A stretch of DNA of 64,000 bases, from positions 31,027 to 95,026 of the forward strand of contig CAUDNR010004101.1 of the NCBI GenBank assembly GCA_958430865.1, in the 5' to 3' direction. The position numbers and the translations under genes were made by a program. This document shows positions 21,547 to 33,190 of the stretch, piece after piece. The number at the start of each line of letters is the position of its first letter. Positions within the stretch are counted from its first letter, which is position 1. Below the pieces are notes generated by a model that was not told the origin of the DNA, did not search any database, and worked only from the letters and a program-made list of their open reading frames with translations. The DNA comes from Entrophospora sp. SA101 (taxonomy: Eukaryota > Glomeromycota > Glomeromycetes > Entrophosporales > Entrophosporaceae).

Positions 21547-23194
21547 ATGTCATACAATAAACTATTATCATCGTTATCACCAGAAAGAGAGAATTTTGTG
21601 CGTAAAATTAATAATGAAATGCGTAATAATGCCAGTATTAGTTGTGATAGAGAAAGTAGAAAAGATTTTTTTTTTTTATTGGTCAAAAAAAACAAGGAGC
21701 TTTCTGAAAATGAAAAAGAATATTGTAAAGAAAAGTTTATTTATGAGTTTGAATTAGAGAATGCAAGAGATAAAGTGGGAAAACCAAAAGAATGTAACAA
21801 GTGTAAATTGACAAGATACTCTGATAGGTTCTGTGAAGGCTGTATTAGTTTACAATTACAGAGTCTTTTCACCACTTGGACATCTGGAAATAACATAATT
21901 GATGATTTTATTCAACAATGTCAAATGAAACCATCTCTTCCAAACTATATTTTAGAATGGATACCTTTTGAACAATTTAAAAAAGTGACAAAATTGACAG
22001 AAGGTGGATTTAGTTCGATTTTTACTACCACATGGACAAGAGGAAGAATATTTGATTACGACGAAAACAAAAAGGAATTTAGTTATTTAGGAGGTAGTGG
22101 ACAGAGAGTAGTATTAAAAAGTTTAAACAATTCAAGTAATCCAGGAAAAGGCTTTTTTGATGAGGTTGGTAGTTGTCTTTTAAAACAATGTTGTATTATA
22201 TAATACTAATTTGTTTTATGTTCAATAGGCAGTGAATTATTGTAAAATTAAATCAGGGTTGATTGTTAATTGTCATGGCATAACTAAATTCCCAGATAAT
22301 GGAAATTATGCAATAGTTTTAAATTATTTATCAGAAGGAAATTTAAGGGGTTATTTACAAAAAAAAATTTAACATTAAAAGACAGAATTAGAATTTTTGG
22401 TTATTTATGTTGGGCATTAAATGATATACATCAGAAAGATTTAATCCATTGTGATTTACATAGTGGCAATATATTAATAAATGGAGGTTGTTGTTATATT
22501 ACAGATTTGGGATTATGTGGACCAGTTGATGATGAATCATCAAATAAAGTCTATGGGATTGTATCATATGTTGCACCCGAGCTACTTAGAGGTAAAATTG
22601 ATACAAAAAACACCAAAGAAACTGATATTTATAGTGTTGGGATGTTAATGTGGGAAATATTTGCAGGCCATACACCATTTGATGATAGAGCTCACAATCA
22701 TCGTTTGATTTTTGATATATGCGAAGGTTTAAGACCACCAATACTACCTGGAATGCCTGATTATTATGTGCAAATGATGCAGAGGTGTTGGGATGTGGAT
22801 CCATCAAAAAGACCAACTAGTAAAGAGCTGTTTGAATTTGCTAAAAATAAACATGATGAAATTATTAAAAATTATGATAGTAATAATACTACTAGTAGTA
22901 GCAGTGATAGTAGTACTTTGCAGCAAGCACACAAATCACATCCAGATGCATACCATACAAGTAGAATATTAGATGAAGAGATTGCTAAATCTAAAAGCTT
23001 TAAAAGTTATACAAGTAATAGTTCGTTAAATAATCTTGATTGTAACTCTTTTTTCTAAAATGTTAACAAAGGTGAATAAATTTTCATTATTAATTAATTT
23101 GAAATTACTAATCATTGATTATTACTAATGATATTAATTAATTAATTAATTAACATTAGATTCTAGTGACAATAGTAAAAGAATTGTTGAATGA
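21547..23194 (+). pseudogene. Glomeromycotina-type protein kinase with one frameshift (left-arm copy)
   Basis: Exon 1 is 21547-22164: a Cys-rich element CNKCKLTRYSDRFCEGC, then TTWTSGNNIIDDFIQQC, WIPFEQF, a glycine loop TEGGFSSIF and VVLKSL. Exon 2 starts at 22229 and reads in frame to a run of nine A at about 22,369-22,377. There one A is missing, and the frame then shifts to an open reading to 23,058: IHCDLHSGNIL, ITDLGL, APELL, SVGMLMWEI, CWDVDPSKRPT, AYHTSRILD. A further short exon (23160-23194, ending NSKRIVE) can be joined from a donor at 23,042, as in the kinase at 1.9-3.5 kb. The same A9 is in the mirror copy, so the lesion predates the duplication or is a shared homopolymer error. 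Without it the gene would be a complete, active-looking kinase. Confidence 0.8.
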
Positions 23195-23827
23195 CTAATT
23201 TAGTCTCTGCTATAAATTTATTATTTTCTTTTTATTTATTTTTATTTCATTCTTATTTTATTTCTTAATATTTTGAAATAATAAACTTTTCTTGTTGAAT
23301 GATGATATTGTGAGGTATCATTTTGGCTAATTAACAATTATGGCTCAACTTTTGGGTTACCCTTGTCGGTTAATAACTCACAATAACCAGATAGCTGAAT
23401 ATGGCCCTTTTGCAATGCTATTAAGTTCTTTTTATTCACTTGTGATTGATTTGTTTTAGTCGTTTGCTGACAGATTGCAAACTCGATTTGATTTACTTGC
23501 AAGACAACTTAAGTAGCTTGTTCAACGGCTTTACGTTTACGACTACAATAATATTACTTCATTAACACCCACTAGTTAACCAACGTTAGTCCTAACCTTG
23601 CTTGCTTCCTCACTAAAGTAAATAAACATGGCTTGTTACCAAAGTTCCACCAACTACACTTGTTGCTTTTATCAAAGCGCTTTAAACAAAGAAAATAAGA
23701 CAACGTTTTTATTTTTATTTTATTTTTAAAAGTTCATTGACAATTATTTTTATTTAATAAAAATAACGATTATATCACGGTTTATTTTATTAGAATGTAT
23801 TATTTTCCTCTGAGAGGACCCGAAGTT
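23195..23827. other. intergenic stretch (left arm)
   Basis: AT-rich, with (TTAA)n near 23,135-23,155 just upstream. No gene or transposon end recognised. Confidence 0.4.
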
Positions 23828-23935
23828 ATGCGAATACCAGAAGTTATCCTTAATGAAATTTTTATTGATCACTACAATAAGGATAAAGATAGAGCTGTGT
23901 TTATTATCGCAAGTAGCTTAATTAATCAATATTGA
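23828..23935 (+). pseudogene. F-box-like N-terminal fragment (left arm)
   Basis: ATG at 23,828 begins MRIPEVILNEIFIDHY, with DRAVFIIASSLINQY later. This is the spacing of an F-box (hydrophobic-Pro-hydrophobic, then xSxxxNxxW). A TGA at 23,933 sits where the family usually has Trp, and weak similarity continues after it (YYKNFHNYL). A nonsense mutation in a former F-box gene is the simplest reading. Confidence 0.35.
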
Positions 23936-25129
23936 TATTATAAAAACTTCCATAATTATTTACACAGTAATAATTATAAAAGGCTTTTGCGTAAATTTCA
24001 TTTGATACACTAAAATTAGTTGACCCTGGAACATAAATAAAGTGCCAAATCCCTAATCGATGATTTTACAATGTATCACGTTATTAATATAAGGAATGTT
24101 CGAGTTTAGTAGTAAATGAGTGTGTGGGAACTGAATTTGTATTCAGCAAAACTTGGCTCCTTGGGAACAATTAATGAAACAAGTTTCACAAGAAAATTGA
24201 AAAGAAAACCTTGAAATATATACAATATTTATATAGTTTTTTTTTTTTTTGTGAGCTTTTATATTTTATAGCGATTTTACTTACGTTATTTTGACTTTAT
24301 GGCAGCGAATTTGACGTTACAAATGTGGTAACATTTCGTCAAACAACATTAGTTCGGTGTATCAAAATTAGCACAGCATCCTATCATGTATTCGTATGAT
24401 AAATGATGTAATTTTTAATAAAATAAATTATTTCATGGCCAGATGGTGCATTGATCGAGTAGTCCATATGCGCTGATTTTGTTTGAACCCCAAAATCCAG
24501 TACGGTATGATCATAACGTTATGAATACTTTATGCTAGCAAAAACCCATTGGTTTTGAGGTGGAGGCCATTTGGTTTGACGGACTATCGAATAGTAAAAT
24601 AGTTTTTTTTGGCGGAGCAAATAAATTTTTTGGGGTTAATTATCATTCTATTGACCAGTTTACACATCATGTTTAACGTATTTAACGTAGAGACACAATA
24701 AGATGTAGGGTTTGAGAAAAGGATCCAAAAAACCAAATCGGCTGATGTGATTTGATCTAATAAAATCTACTGAAACAAATAAACAAAAGATAAATTTATT
24801 ATTTATCAAAGAAACTTTAAAGTATATAAATATGATTGATTTTGGACTGAGATTGATGTATCAAAAAAAAATTTTTTGCAACATTAAAAATCATTAACAT
24901 TATACATTTAAATATTATTTTGAATAATTCTTTAAAAAAAATGCTGTTTAAATTGACTACTACTACTTGTGTGATCGATCCAATCATTAACACCAAAAGA
25001 ACAAAATTAATGTTTTCGCAATAAAAGCTGTTTGTTTATTTGTTTGTTGTTGTTTTTGATTTTAATATTAATGCAGAAAGCAAGCGAATAAAAAACATTC
25101 GAGAGGCGAATCGGTTTGTTTTTTATTCA
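23936..25129. other. non-coding stretch with a dispersed-repeat segment (left arm)
   Basis: No gene is seen. The part from about 24,750 to 25,080 recurs, diverged and reverse-complemented, at about 42,540-42,810 (shared words include AGCTTTTATTGCGAAA and TACATCAATCTCAGTCCAAA as read in the 42-kb copy). Confidence 0.6.
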
Positions 25130-25600
25130 TTTATTTATCTATACATCCCAGATCAAAGGTCAATTTGATCGATTAAATGTTTTTTTCAAACCTACATCAC
25201 CATAGAAGAATAAGCTTTACAAATTTGATTGTTAAAAAAAAAAGATCTTTTGTCTTGATCTTTTCCTCGTGTTTATCCCAACTAAAGGTTAATTTGATCG
25301 ATCAGATGTTTTTTTCAAGTCTACTTCACCATAAAAGAATGAATTTCAATTGTTAAAAAAATCAACTAAGCTTTTTTTTTCTTTAATTAAAAGAAAAAAA
25401 GATCCTTCGCAAAGAAGAACCCTCGTGTGAATCAAAAGCCATTTGCGAATTTCGATTGTTAAAATCTTTTGTCCTGATCTTTTCCTCGTGTTTTTTTTTC
25501 ATCTATCGCTATAGAAGAATAAGCTTCATGCAAACATCAAATGTCATTTACAAATTTCGATTGTTTAAAAAAAATCAACTAAGCTTTGTTTTCTTAATCA
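25130..25600. repeat. degenerate tandem repeat, three long units (left arm)
   Basis: Three units share GATCTTTTCCTCGTGTTT, AAAGGTYAATTTGATCGAT, CACCATARAAGAAT and TTCRATTGTTAAAAAAATCA in the same order. They start near 25,135, 25,255 and 25,470; the third is rearranged. Confidence 0.65.
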
Positions 25601-26139
25601 ATCGGCATATTTTATTTGTTTTTCCCGAAAGGAAATTTTATTGATTTCTCCAAAAGGAAATCAGGTCATCCACTATCCTTCAAATGGTCAAAATCAAAGT
25701 TTTTTCTTATCCAGATCACCACCCACTATCTCTCTCAAATGGTCAAAATCCAAAAAAAATTTTTTAATTCAACAAAAAAAAAATTTTGCACATATTGTTT
25801 GTTTATCAATCATTTTTTTTTTAAATTGACAACGAATAAAACGTTTTTGAACCACGGTCTCGTGACCAGAAAATATTACTAACGCGTTGTGTGACGACAT
25901 GCCGAGGTAAAGGTTCCAAGACAAGACCATCAGTTTTTGGTCATTTTGAACGGTCCGAAACGTCGGTGTAAGACCTAACGGTAGACAGCGGTCGACACCA
26001 CGCAAAAAACATCTAAAGCGAAACACGATTTCCTTTCAGTCAAATATCTGTTTCGCTCAACCCTGACGTTTTTTCAGTTTCACAAATCATGACAAACAGT
26101 TAGCAATTGGGATTCGCACGGTACGGTGACCACAACCAT

Positions 26140-26900
26140 TTATCATTAACACAATTAATTAACACAAATAAGAAACGAAACATTTGCCGTGTCACGACCA
26201 CCTTTCAAAATCAGTAAGGCGAGCGACCTTCGTGCAGGTTTCTCGCTGATTGTCTCCTTTTGCGTTTAGCCGCACTTGGTTTTTTCGGCTTTTGGCGCGA
26301 TCAACGTTTTCACCATATTTGGCGAAAATTGTGTCGTGCGTAAAATGCTTCGTTTCTTAATAGATTCAATTGCAAGCGCTGCATGCAAATGCTTCGCAAG
26401 GTGAGGAGAGGCATGATCAATGAACCAGCAAAATTCTATATTTTTCAAACCTAATTTTTTGGAAAAGAATTTTTTGTTTTCGTTGGGTGGTAAATTTCAA
26501 AAAAAAAAATTTTTTATTTTTCTGAAATCGATCTGTGATTCTTTATTCTTTATTCTTTCTTTGATGATGTTGTACGTGAAAATGAAATTGTGTGAATTCG
26601 CAATTCACATATGTGAAATTCAAATTAGCCAATCAGAATTTCACCCACTCCATAATATTTCAATGTAAATACCTTTTTTCCACGTGATGAACGTTTATCG
26701 TGCAATAATAATAATTTTTTTTTCCAACCGAAGAGAACTATTTGGTAAGAATAAAAAGTTTTATTTATTTTACATTTACGAAGAGCTATTTAATTTCAAC
26801 AATCGAATTATTGTTTTTTGTTATTTTATTTTATACTAGAATAACTTTTTGGTGGTGGCGAAGCATCTTTCTTTTTTCGTTTAATATTTAGTCAGTGTGA
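26140..26900 (-). repeat. dispersed repeat A, copy 1 (left arm)
   Basis: The same block occurs at 29,018-29,810, 31,505-32,016 and in the mirror arm at 52,930-53,690. Shared words (as read on the opposite strand) include TCTATTAAGAAACGAA, GCGCCAAAAGCCGAAAAA, CGCAAAAGGAGACAATC and CACGGCAAATGTTTCG. One frame inside can be read as APKAEK...KRKRRQSARNL, a basic stretch, but it is short and broken between copies. Origin unknown. Arm copies carry about 118 bp (near 26,555-26,670) absent from the 29-kb and 31-kb copies. Confidence 0.75.
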
Positions 26901-27146
26901 AGAGGATCATACCATTGATTTGCTATTATTAAAAACATTCGTGTTTTTTGGATCGTACCATTGATTTTGTTTAAAGTGTTACAATTTACGAATTATCATT
27001 TGTCCATTGATTTAGAAAAGCATTATGCGTTTAATTATTTATTTATTTGTTTATTATGTTTATTACTAAAAACATTTTTTACTATTATTATCATATGTCC
27101 TGTTTTTTTGGATCATTGGTTTGTTTACTTTTAAGAAAAGCATTAT

Positions 27147-28450
27147 TATTATGCATTTACAATTGAATTTATTATTCGGTTACTTTTTAATTATTTGACA
27201 ATTAAATTGATTAATATTATTAAAAATAAAGCGCTGTGTGTTTAATTCAATCGACAATTGAATTGATTATTTGTTTATTACTCAAAATGCTTTGATCATG
27301 TCAATATGTTCATTTTGCAAAGCTGGATTGCAAGCTTCGTAAATCTTGACTTTAACACTTACTTTGATCAAACCCGCCCATATAATTATTGAATAATTAA
27401 TAAAACGTCCGTTTTGCAAACTCAATTTGCAAGTTCACAGACCTTGACTTTAACACTTACTTCGATCAAACCTGCTTATAATGATTATTTAATAATTGAT
27501 AAAGCGTTCGTTAATTATATTTTACAAACAGCTTTGTAGATCTCAACTTTAACACTTACTTCATCAAACCTGCCTATATAATTATTGAATAATAAAACGT
27601 TCATTTTGGAAAACTTGGATTGCAAATATATCTTGACTTTAGCACTTATTTTGATTGACCTGCCTATATTTGAATAATTCATTAAATATATTTTGCAAAC
27701 AACTTCGCAGATCTTGTCTTTAACACTTATTTCAATCACTCCTATACAAAATATTGAATAATTGATAAAACGTTCATTTGCAAACTTCTTGATCTTGTAT
27801 TTAACACTTACTTTGATTGCACCTATACAAACTATTGAATAATTGACAAACGTTCCATAATTTTTATTGTGTAATCCTGTGTAATTAAAAAAAAAAAAAT
27901 TCAATAGAATAAAATTTGTCCAATGAAATGTTGTAAACTGTATATATCCCATGCACAACTTGAAATATAAGGTTCATTTTTCTATTATTAGTACTTATCT
28001 CGGGGTAAGTCATGCAATGGCGAGCCTACGTGGCTCGCTTAAATGTGTTATTAAAGTCCAGCAAGTGAGAGAATGGAACTCTTGCTGGTGGCTCATGCTG
28101 GGTGTATTGACTATTCGTGACATGACCTCTCTCTTTTTATTTGTAAGATGTGAAATCCATCAATTATGAGAAGCATTATTATTATAGCAACAAGTAGCAA
28201 ACAACAATGAATCATCATTTTTTAAGGATGACGATAAAGATTAAGATCCGATTTTGTTTCATGAAAATACTCAAGTTTTTCAAAAAATGGCTGTCCTATT
28301 TATATGTTTTGGATTTACAAAATAGATTACTGTGTCTTGGCCCGAGTAATGTCATTTTTTTGCTCTTTGCGACGAAGAAGATGCAATCCCAAACCCACTT
28401 AAAATAAATGAATTTTTGTTCTCAAAAACCATAAGCTCGCATTGCGTTCC
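27147..28450. repeat. diverged inner inverted repeat, left side
   Basis: Homologous to about 51,090-52,682 in inverse orientation, but with frequent substitutions and indels, unlike the outer arm. It comprises a ~95-bp tandem repeat (27,290-27,880) and a segment with TCGGGGTAAGTCATGCAATGG, CACTCTTGCTGG-type words and the repeat-C block (28,200-28,450). Confidence 0.8.
27290..27880. repeat. minisatellite of ~95-bp units, about six copies
   Basis: Each unit contains TTGACTTTAACACTTACTT, GATCAAACCTGCCTATA and TTATTGAATAATTGATAAA, with internal drift. The same unit repeats at 31,085-31,330 and 52,040-52,560. In one minus-strand frame (27,958-27,515) the units encode a recurring motif like ISVKxKIxxxVCKIYL, so a protein-repeat origin is possible. 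Confidence 0.7.
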
Positions 28451-29017
28451 TAGTTGTGAGCTTGTTTTTTCGTATAACTTTATTATTATATATTTATTTA
28501 TTTAAATTTTTTTTTTTTTTGATTATTTTCGTTTTATATTTTTATATTTGAAGTATGTAAAAAACAATTTTTTTTGTTTAGATAATATTTATATGATTAT
28601 TTTCGATTTTCGATTTGACTATTTTCTATACTAATTATAATTAATGTGATAAATGATGTAAAAATAAAAAAATGATGACATTACAAAAGGATATCATCGT
28701 TTTTATTTTTATGGTATCATGCAAAAATTAGTTTTTTTTAGGCTTTTTTGAAAATGCTATATAAGCGATGTTAATTCTTGCAAAATTCTATATAATATAT
28801 ATATATACAAAGCATAAGGCATAATACATATATCATAAAATTGAAAAATTTTTTTTTGTGTGATCATCGTCTATAATATCAAAATGCATGTAATAGAAAT
28901 TCGATATATTTGGAATTATCATGCAGCAAATCATGGTCGACAAAAATACTTATACGTTAATAATAAAAAAAAAAAAATAAAATGAATTCAATATTCGAAA
29001 AATATTTTAATGAAAAT
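28451..29017. other. AT-rich non-coding stretch
   Basis: Poly-T and (AT)n runs (e.g. 28,793-28,806). No gene. Confidence 0.4.
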
Positions 29018-29810
29018 GAAAGATGTTTCGCCACCACCAAAAAGTTATTCTTAATAGCATATATGATAAAATAAAATAACAAAAAATAATAATTAATTCA
29101 ATTGTTGAAATCAGTGTTGTGACCCGGAACTCTGAGTTTAGGGAAGACCCGAAACAGAAACTAACAGTAACCACCGGAAACTAGTTTAGGTTAGTAGTTT
29201 ATGCCTAGGTTTAGTTTTAGTTTTAGTTTTCTGCTTAGTATTAGTGTAAGTTCATTTTCCGAAACGTTTCGGGAAGCCAAAAGAGTTTCTGGTCACAACA
29301 CTGGTTGAAATTAAATAGCTCTTCTTAAATGTAAAATAAATAAACTTTTTATTCTTACCAAATAGTTCTCTTCAGTTGGAAAAAAAAAAATATTATTGCA
29401 CGATAAACGTTCATAACGTGGAAAAAAGATCAAAGAAAGAATAAAGAATAAAGAATCACTTAGATCGATTTCAGAAAAATAAAAATTCTTTCCCAAAAAA
29501 TTAGGTTTGAAAAAGATAGAATTTTACTGGTTCATTGATCATGTCTCTCCTCACCTTGCAAAGCATCGCATGCAACGATTGCAATTGTTTTGTTTTGCAT
29601 CTATTAAGAAACGAAACATTTGCGTACGACACAAATATGGTGAAAACATTGATCGCGCCAAAAGCCGAAAAATCAAGCGCGGCTAAACGCAAAAGGAGAC
29701 AATCGGCGAGAAACCTGGACGAAGGTCGCTCGCCTTACTGATTTTGGAAGGTGGTCGTGACACGGCAAATGTTTTGTTTCTTACTTGTGTTAATTATTTA
29801 ATTAATAAGA
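29018..29810 (+). repeat. dispersed repeat A, copy 2, interrupted by a MITE
   Basis: Matches the right-arm copy from CGCCACCACCAAAAAGTTAT to CTTACTTGTGTTAATTA in the same orientation. It lacks the ~118-bp segment found in the arm copies and carries the insertion at 29,112-29,303. Confidence 0.8.
29104..29311. mobile_element. hAT-like MITE with exact 8-bp target duplication
   Basis: A 192-bp insert (29,112-29,303) starts CAGTGTTGTGACCCGGAACT and ends with the inverse of CAGTGTTGTGACCAGAAACT. GTTGAAAT flanks both sides (29,104-29,111 and 29,304-29,311). The paralogous repeat in the arms has a single GTTGAAAT at the same place, i.e. the empty site. This is direct evidence of a transposition event, and the 8-bp duplication points to a hAT transposase acting in trans. 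Confidence 0.9.
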
Positions 29811-29999
29811 ATTCCGCGCATCTTATTATTATCCCTTGACCTTCGAAATCCTCAACTACTCTATATATGTATTGAAATAATATTACGTATTACTTCCAAG
29901 CTGCAATGCAAACAGGTCTGTTTGTTGTGCATTACTTACTGAGGCCAAGTTTTTGATGTTGGCGTTGATGGCAATGAAAAATTAATCGTAGATTGTTGC

Positions 30000-30205
30000 T
30001 ATTATAACAAGCTTATAACTGAGAACGCAATGCGAACTTTTTGCTTTCGTATTACAAAACACACATACCGTGCTACGCGAGAATAAAAATTCAATTAAGT
30101 TGTCTTCTTCGTCGCAAAGAGCAATAAAATGACATCACTCGGGCCAAGACAATAATCTATTTTATTAAATTCGAAACATATAAATAGGACTTTTTTTTTG
30201 TTATT
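30000..30205 (-). repeat. dispersed repeat C, one copy
   Basis: Shares GAGAACGCAATGCGA, TCACTCGGGCCAAGACA and ACATATAAATAGGAC with 28,200-28,450 (inverse) and with two tandem copies at 51,090-51,640. Confidence 0.7.
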
Positions 30206-30442
30206 TTATTGTAGAGAAATTCCTCTCGGGCCATTTCAGCGCACGGAACTCAACCTTCTACATTCGGCCACATGAAATAATTGTTCGTTATTATTATATA
30301 TACAACGTTATTACAGGAGAGACCGTTCTGGTAACACAAAAATTTTAACCCACGCAATTGTTGATTGATTGACCAATTAAAATCGTGAATTTAAAAATAA
30401 ACCATTTAATGTGCGGTTTGATTCATTTTGTCAACAATCACT

Positions 30443-30990
30443 TCACGAACAATTGTTTCATTAACAAATGGTTCGAATTTAAGAAGTTGGAAGCAACCAT
30501 TTGAAATAGTCTAATAAATTAAATCGCACTACTCGAAAATGTATTTAAAGGGTTGGTTTCGACTTGGTTGAAGAATAACTCTTTCCTAACTCTTCTCTTG
30601 ACCATATCTCTCGATATAATCAAAATAACCTTAATATAAAGAACGTCAAAATGATTGTAACGCGACCAACTTAAGATATACGATCAAGAGAAACATGAAC
30701 GATGTATGAAAAAATCAAACAGTTGTTTCGTTAACAAATGGTTCGAATTTAAGAAGTTGGAAGCAACCATTTGAAATAGTCTAATAAATTAAATCGTACT
30801 ACTCGAAAATGTATTTAAAGGGTTGGTTTTCGACTTGGTTGAAGAATAACTCTCTTCCTAACTCTTCTCTTGACCATATCTCTTGATATAATCAAAATAA
30901 CCTTAATATAACGAATGACAAAATGATTGTAAACGCGACCAATTTAAGATATACGATCAAGGGGAAACATGAACGATGAATGAAAAAATC
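30443..30990. repeat. 270-bp tandem duplication (repeat D)
   Basis: Two direct copies offset by 270 bp share GTTCGAATTTAAGAAGTTGG, ACTCGAAAATGTATTTAAAG and TCTTCTCTTGACCATATCTC. A third, inverted copy lies at about 33,730-33,985. Copies differ by scattered substitutions and one-base indels. Confidence 0.85.
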
Positions 30991-31084
30991 AAACAAATTT
31001 ATTTAATAAAACAAAATCTACAACTCAAAAAATTTTTTTTTGCATGTAATAAAATTCCATTGTTGACCATTAACAATCTAATTA

Positions 31085-31330
31085 TATAGATCTTGACCAA
31101 TCAAACCCGCATATATAGTTATTGAATAGTTGATAATAATAAAACGTTAATTAAATATATTTTACAAACAGCTTCGTAGATCTCGACTTTAAGACTTACT
31201 TTGATCAAACCCGCATATAATAATAAACGTTCATTTTGGAAACTTGATTTGCAAATAGATCTTGACTTTAATACTTACTTCTACCAAGCCCGCCTATATA
31301 ATTATTTGAATAATTGATGAAGCGAAATCG
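31085..31330. repeat. third array of the ~95-bp minisatellite
   Basis: Two to three units with the same TTACTTTGATCAAACCCGC and TTGACTTTAA words as 27,290-27,880. Confidence 0.65.
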
Positions 31331-31504
31331 AGTGGATTTACCCGAGGGTCGAAAAGACCTTTGCTATCTGTTAAATAATGGAATTTGTGATTGGTCGATG
31401 ATGATTGACACATTTAAACAATTGTGTATATATAAAATTGTAAAAAATTCAATATTAATAAATAAAAGAGAGAATGATTATTAAAGAAATAACTTGTTAG
31501 TAGA
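31331..31504. other. short GC-richer segment, possible LTR remnant
   Basis: TTTACCCGAGGGTCGAAAAG followed by a TATATATAAAA-like box and an AATAAA signal resembles the layout of a small LTR. No second copy or target duplication was found, so this is speculative. Confidence 0.2.
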
Positions 31505-32016
31505 ACATATAATAAAATAACAAAGGTTCAATTGTTGAAAAAATTAAATATCTTAAAATGTAAAATAGCAAAATATATTCTTATTAAAACAATCCTCTTC
31601 GGTTGGAAAAAGATATTTATTTATTTGATCATCAAAGAAAGAAAAGAATAAATAATCATGTAGATCGATTTCAGAAAAATAAAAAAAATTTTTTTTTGAA
31701 ATTTACCACCCAACGAAAACAAAAAATTCCTTCCCAACAATTAGGTTTGAAAAACATGGTTCATTGATAATGCCTCTCTCCTCACCTTGCAAAGCATTGC
31801 ATGCACGCTTGCAATTGAATCTATTAAGAAACGAAACATTTGGTGTACGACACTATTTTTGCTAAATATGGTAAAAACGTTGATCGCTCCAAAAGCCGAA
31901 AAAACCAAACGCAAAAGGAGACAATCGGCCAGAAACCTGCACGAAGGTCGCTTGCCATACTGATTTTGGAAGGTGGTCATGACACGGCAAATGTTTCGTT
32001 TCTTACTTGTGTTAAT
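31505..32016 (+). repeat. dispersed repeat A, copy 3
   Basis: Same block and orientation as 29,018-29,810, with several internal deletions. It shares CAACGAAAACAAAAAATTC, CGCAAAAGGAGACAATCGG and CTTACTTGTGTTAA. Confidence 0.75.
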
Positions 32017-32937
32017 AAAAATAACAATAAAACCGGCCTAACTGAAGAATGTCCCAAAAAGTAAATCAGAGTTTCACGGGAATGAACTGATTTCTTTAAG
32101 TATAGTATTAAGAAATAGGACATGGACATGATATGACAATGACATGACAATGATATGATATAGACAATGATAATGAAATTATCATTAGGATAAAATAATT
32201 TTTTGGGAACAAATTTTTTACTTTTGTTGGGTGTTTGATTTAAAAAAAGAATCAAAAATTTTGATTGAAATTTGGTTCCTTTAATCACTTGTAAATCAAA
32301 TCAAATTGAAATTTTCTTCGTGATTGATTCAATTAAATAAATGTCAGTTACTTTTTGTTAATATATAAATCAAAAAAACTAAACCACATATTATATTTTT
32401 CGAATTTTCGTTCTTTGCTCATTTGTGCACGTGTTTCACGTATGCGTATGATAAAAACTTGAATATTGGGTTAATAATAATACTAAAGTGGTAGAATAAA
32501 GTGTTTATGTAATTAAAGCTAATCAAATTTGGTTGATCGTGGCTGCATTTAATTTGATTTCTCGTGTGATTGTAAATCTACTTTATTGTTGATTCAAGTT
32601 ATAAATACTAGCGCCAAATGACAACAATAAATGTAATATTATATTATTATATCACCTGCAATTTTTTTATCATCATCAAAAATGTCATCGATTCTGTTAA
32701 TGATCAGATTGGTAAAAATCACCACAAAAACTAATGAAACAGTATCTGGCAAGGTGGTGTTTTGGTTAAATGAGAGAATTTGGTTATTTAGAATTTAATT
32801 TCATGATATAATTAAAGGTTTGCGTATATTCGTACGTGGATCTTTTTTCTGATGCCAAAATTAAAGTAGGTTTTTGGCTGCAAGTAGTCAATCATTAATG
32901 ATGAATTAATTATATCCTCTCTCATATTATCATATGG
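32017..32937. other. AT-rich non-coding stretch
   Basis: Contains a short GACATGATATGACAAT-type tandem run at 32,120-32,170. No gene is supported. Confidence 0.4.
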
Positions 32938-33190
32938 GTCGCGTTTACTTCGTCGAAAGTTTACGTCGAAAGTTCATTTTGTCAAAAATTATTTCATCCT
33001 TGAGCCAGAGACCAAACGAGTTAGATGTGAGGAGTATGGGAAGTTAGTTAAGAAAATTAGGAGTTTGTGGCAAGTGTGAGGAGGAATTTGTTTAATGAAG
33101 TTTTTTTTTCTGACGAAATAATTTTCGACGAAATGAACATTCGACGAAACAAACATTCGACGAAATGGGTGTCGACAAAATGAATAATAC
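32938..33190. mobile_element. fold-back MITE with TTTCGTCGAA motif
   Basis: The left part (TTCGTCGAAAGTTTACGTCG, then GTTCATTTTGTCAAAAATTA) is complementary over about 55 bp to the right part (TTTTCGACGAAATGAACATT, then CGACGAAACAAACATTCGAC). The centre is unique and non-coding. Confidence 0.65.

Larger units (their letters stand above)
15829..27146 (+). repeat. left arm of an ~11.3-kb inverted duplication
   Basis: Every position x here corresponds to 79,829-x on the opposite strand. Matching pairs include 16,846/62,983, 18,395/61,434, 21,547/58,282, 23,058/56,771 and 26,668/53,161, with no length change across the arm. All coding frames compared are identical except one substitution at 16,060. 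Non-coding stretches sampled are also identical. Strict pairing stops at 27,146, where the left arm carries an extra ATTATT relative to the right. The outer end lies beyond the pairing limit set by the window edge. Confidence 0.95.

Noticed and set aside
25456..26668. Several 60-88 codon frames, each with an identical partner at 53,161-54,373
   Set aside because: Duplicates exist only because both lie in the inverted arms. They overlap each other in different frames and are poly-Phe/Lys rich from homopolymers, so identity is not evidence of coding.
30443..30990. CRISPR-like array
   Set aside because: Only two long direct copies without regular spacers; an ordinary tandem duplication in a eukaryotic genome.
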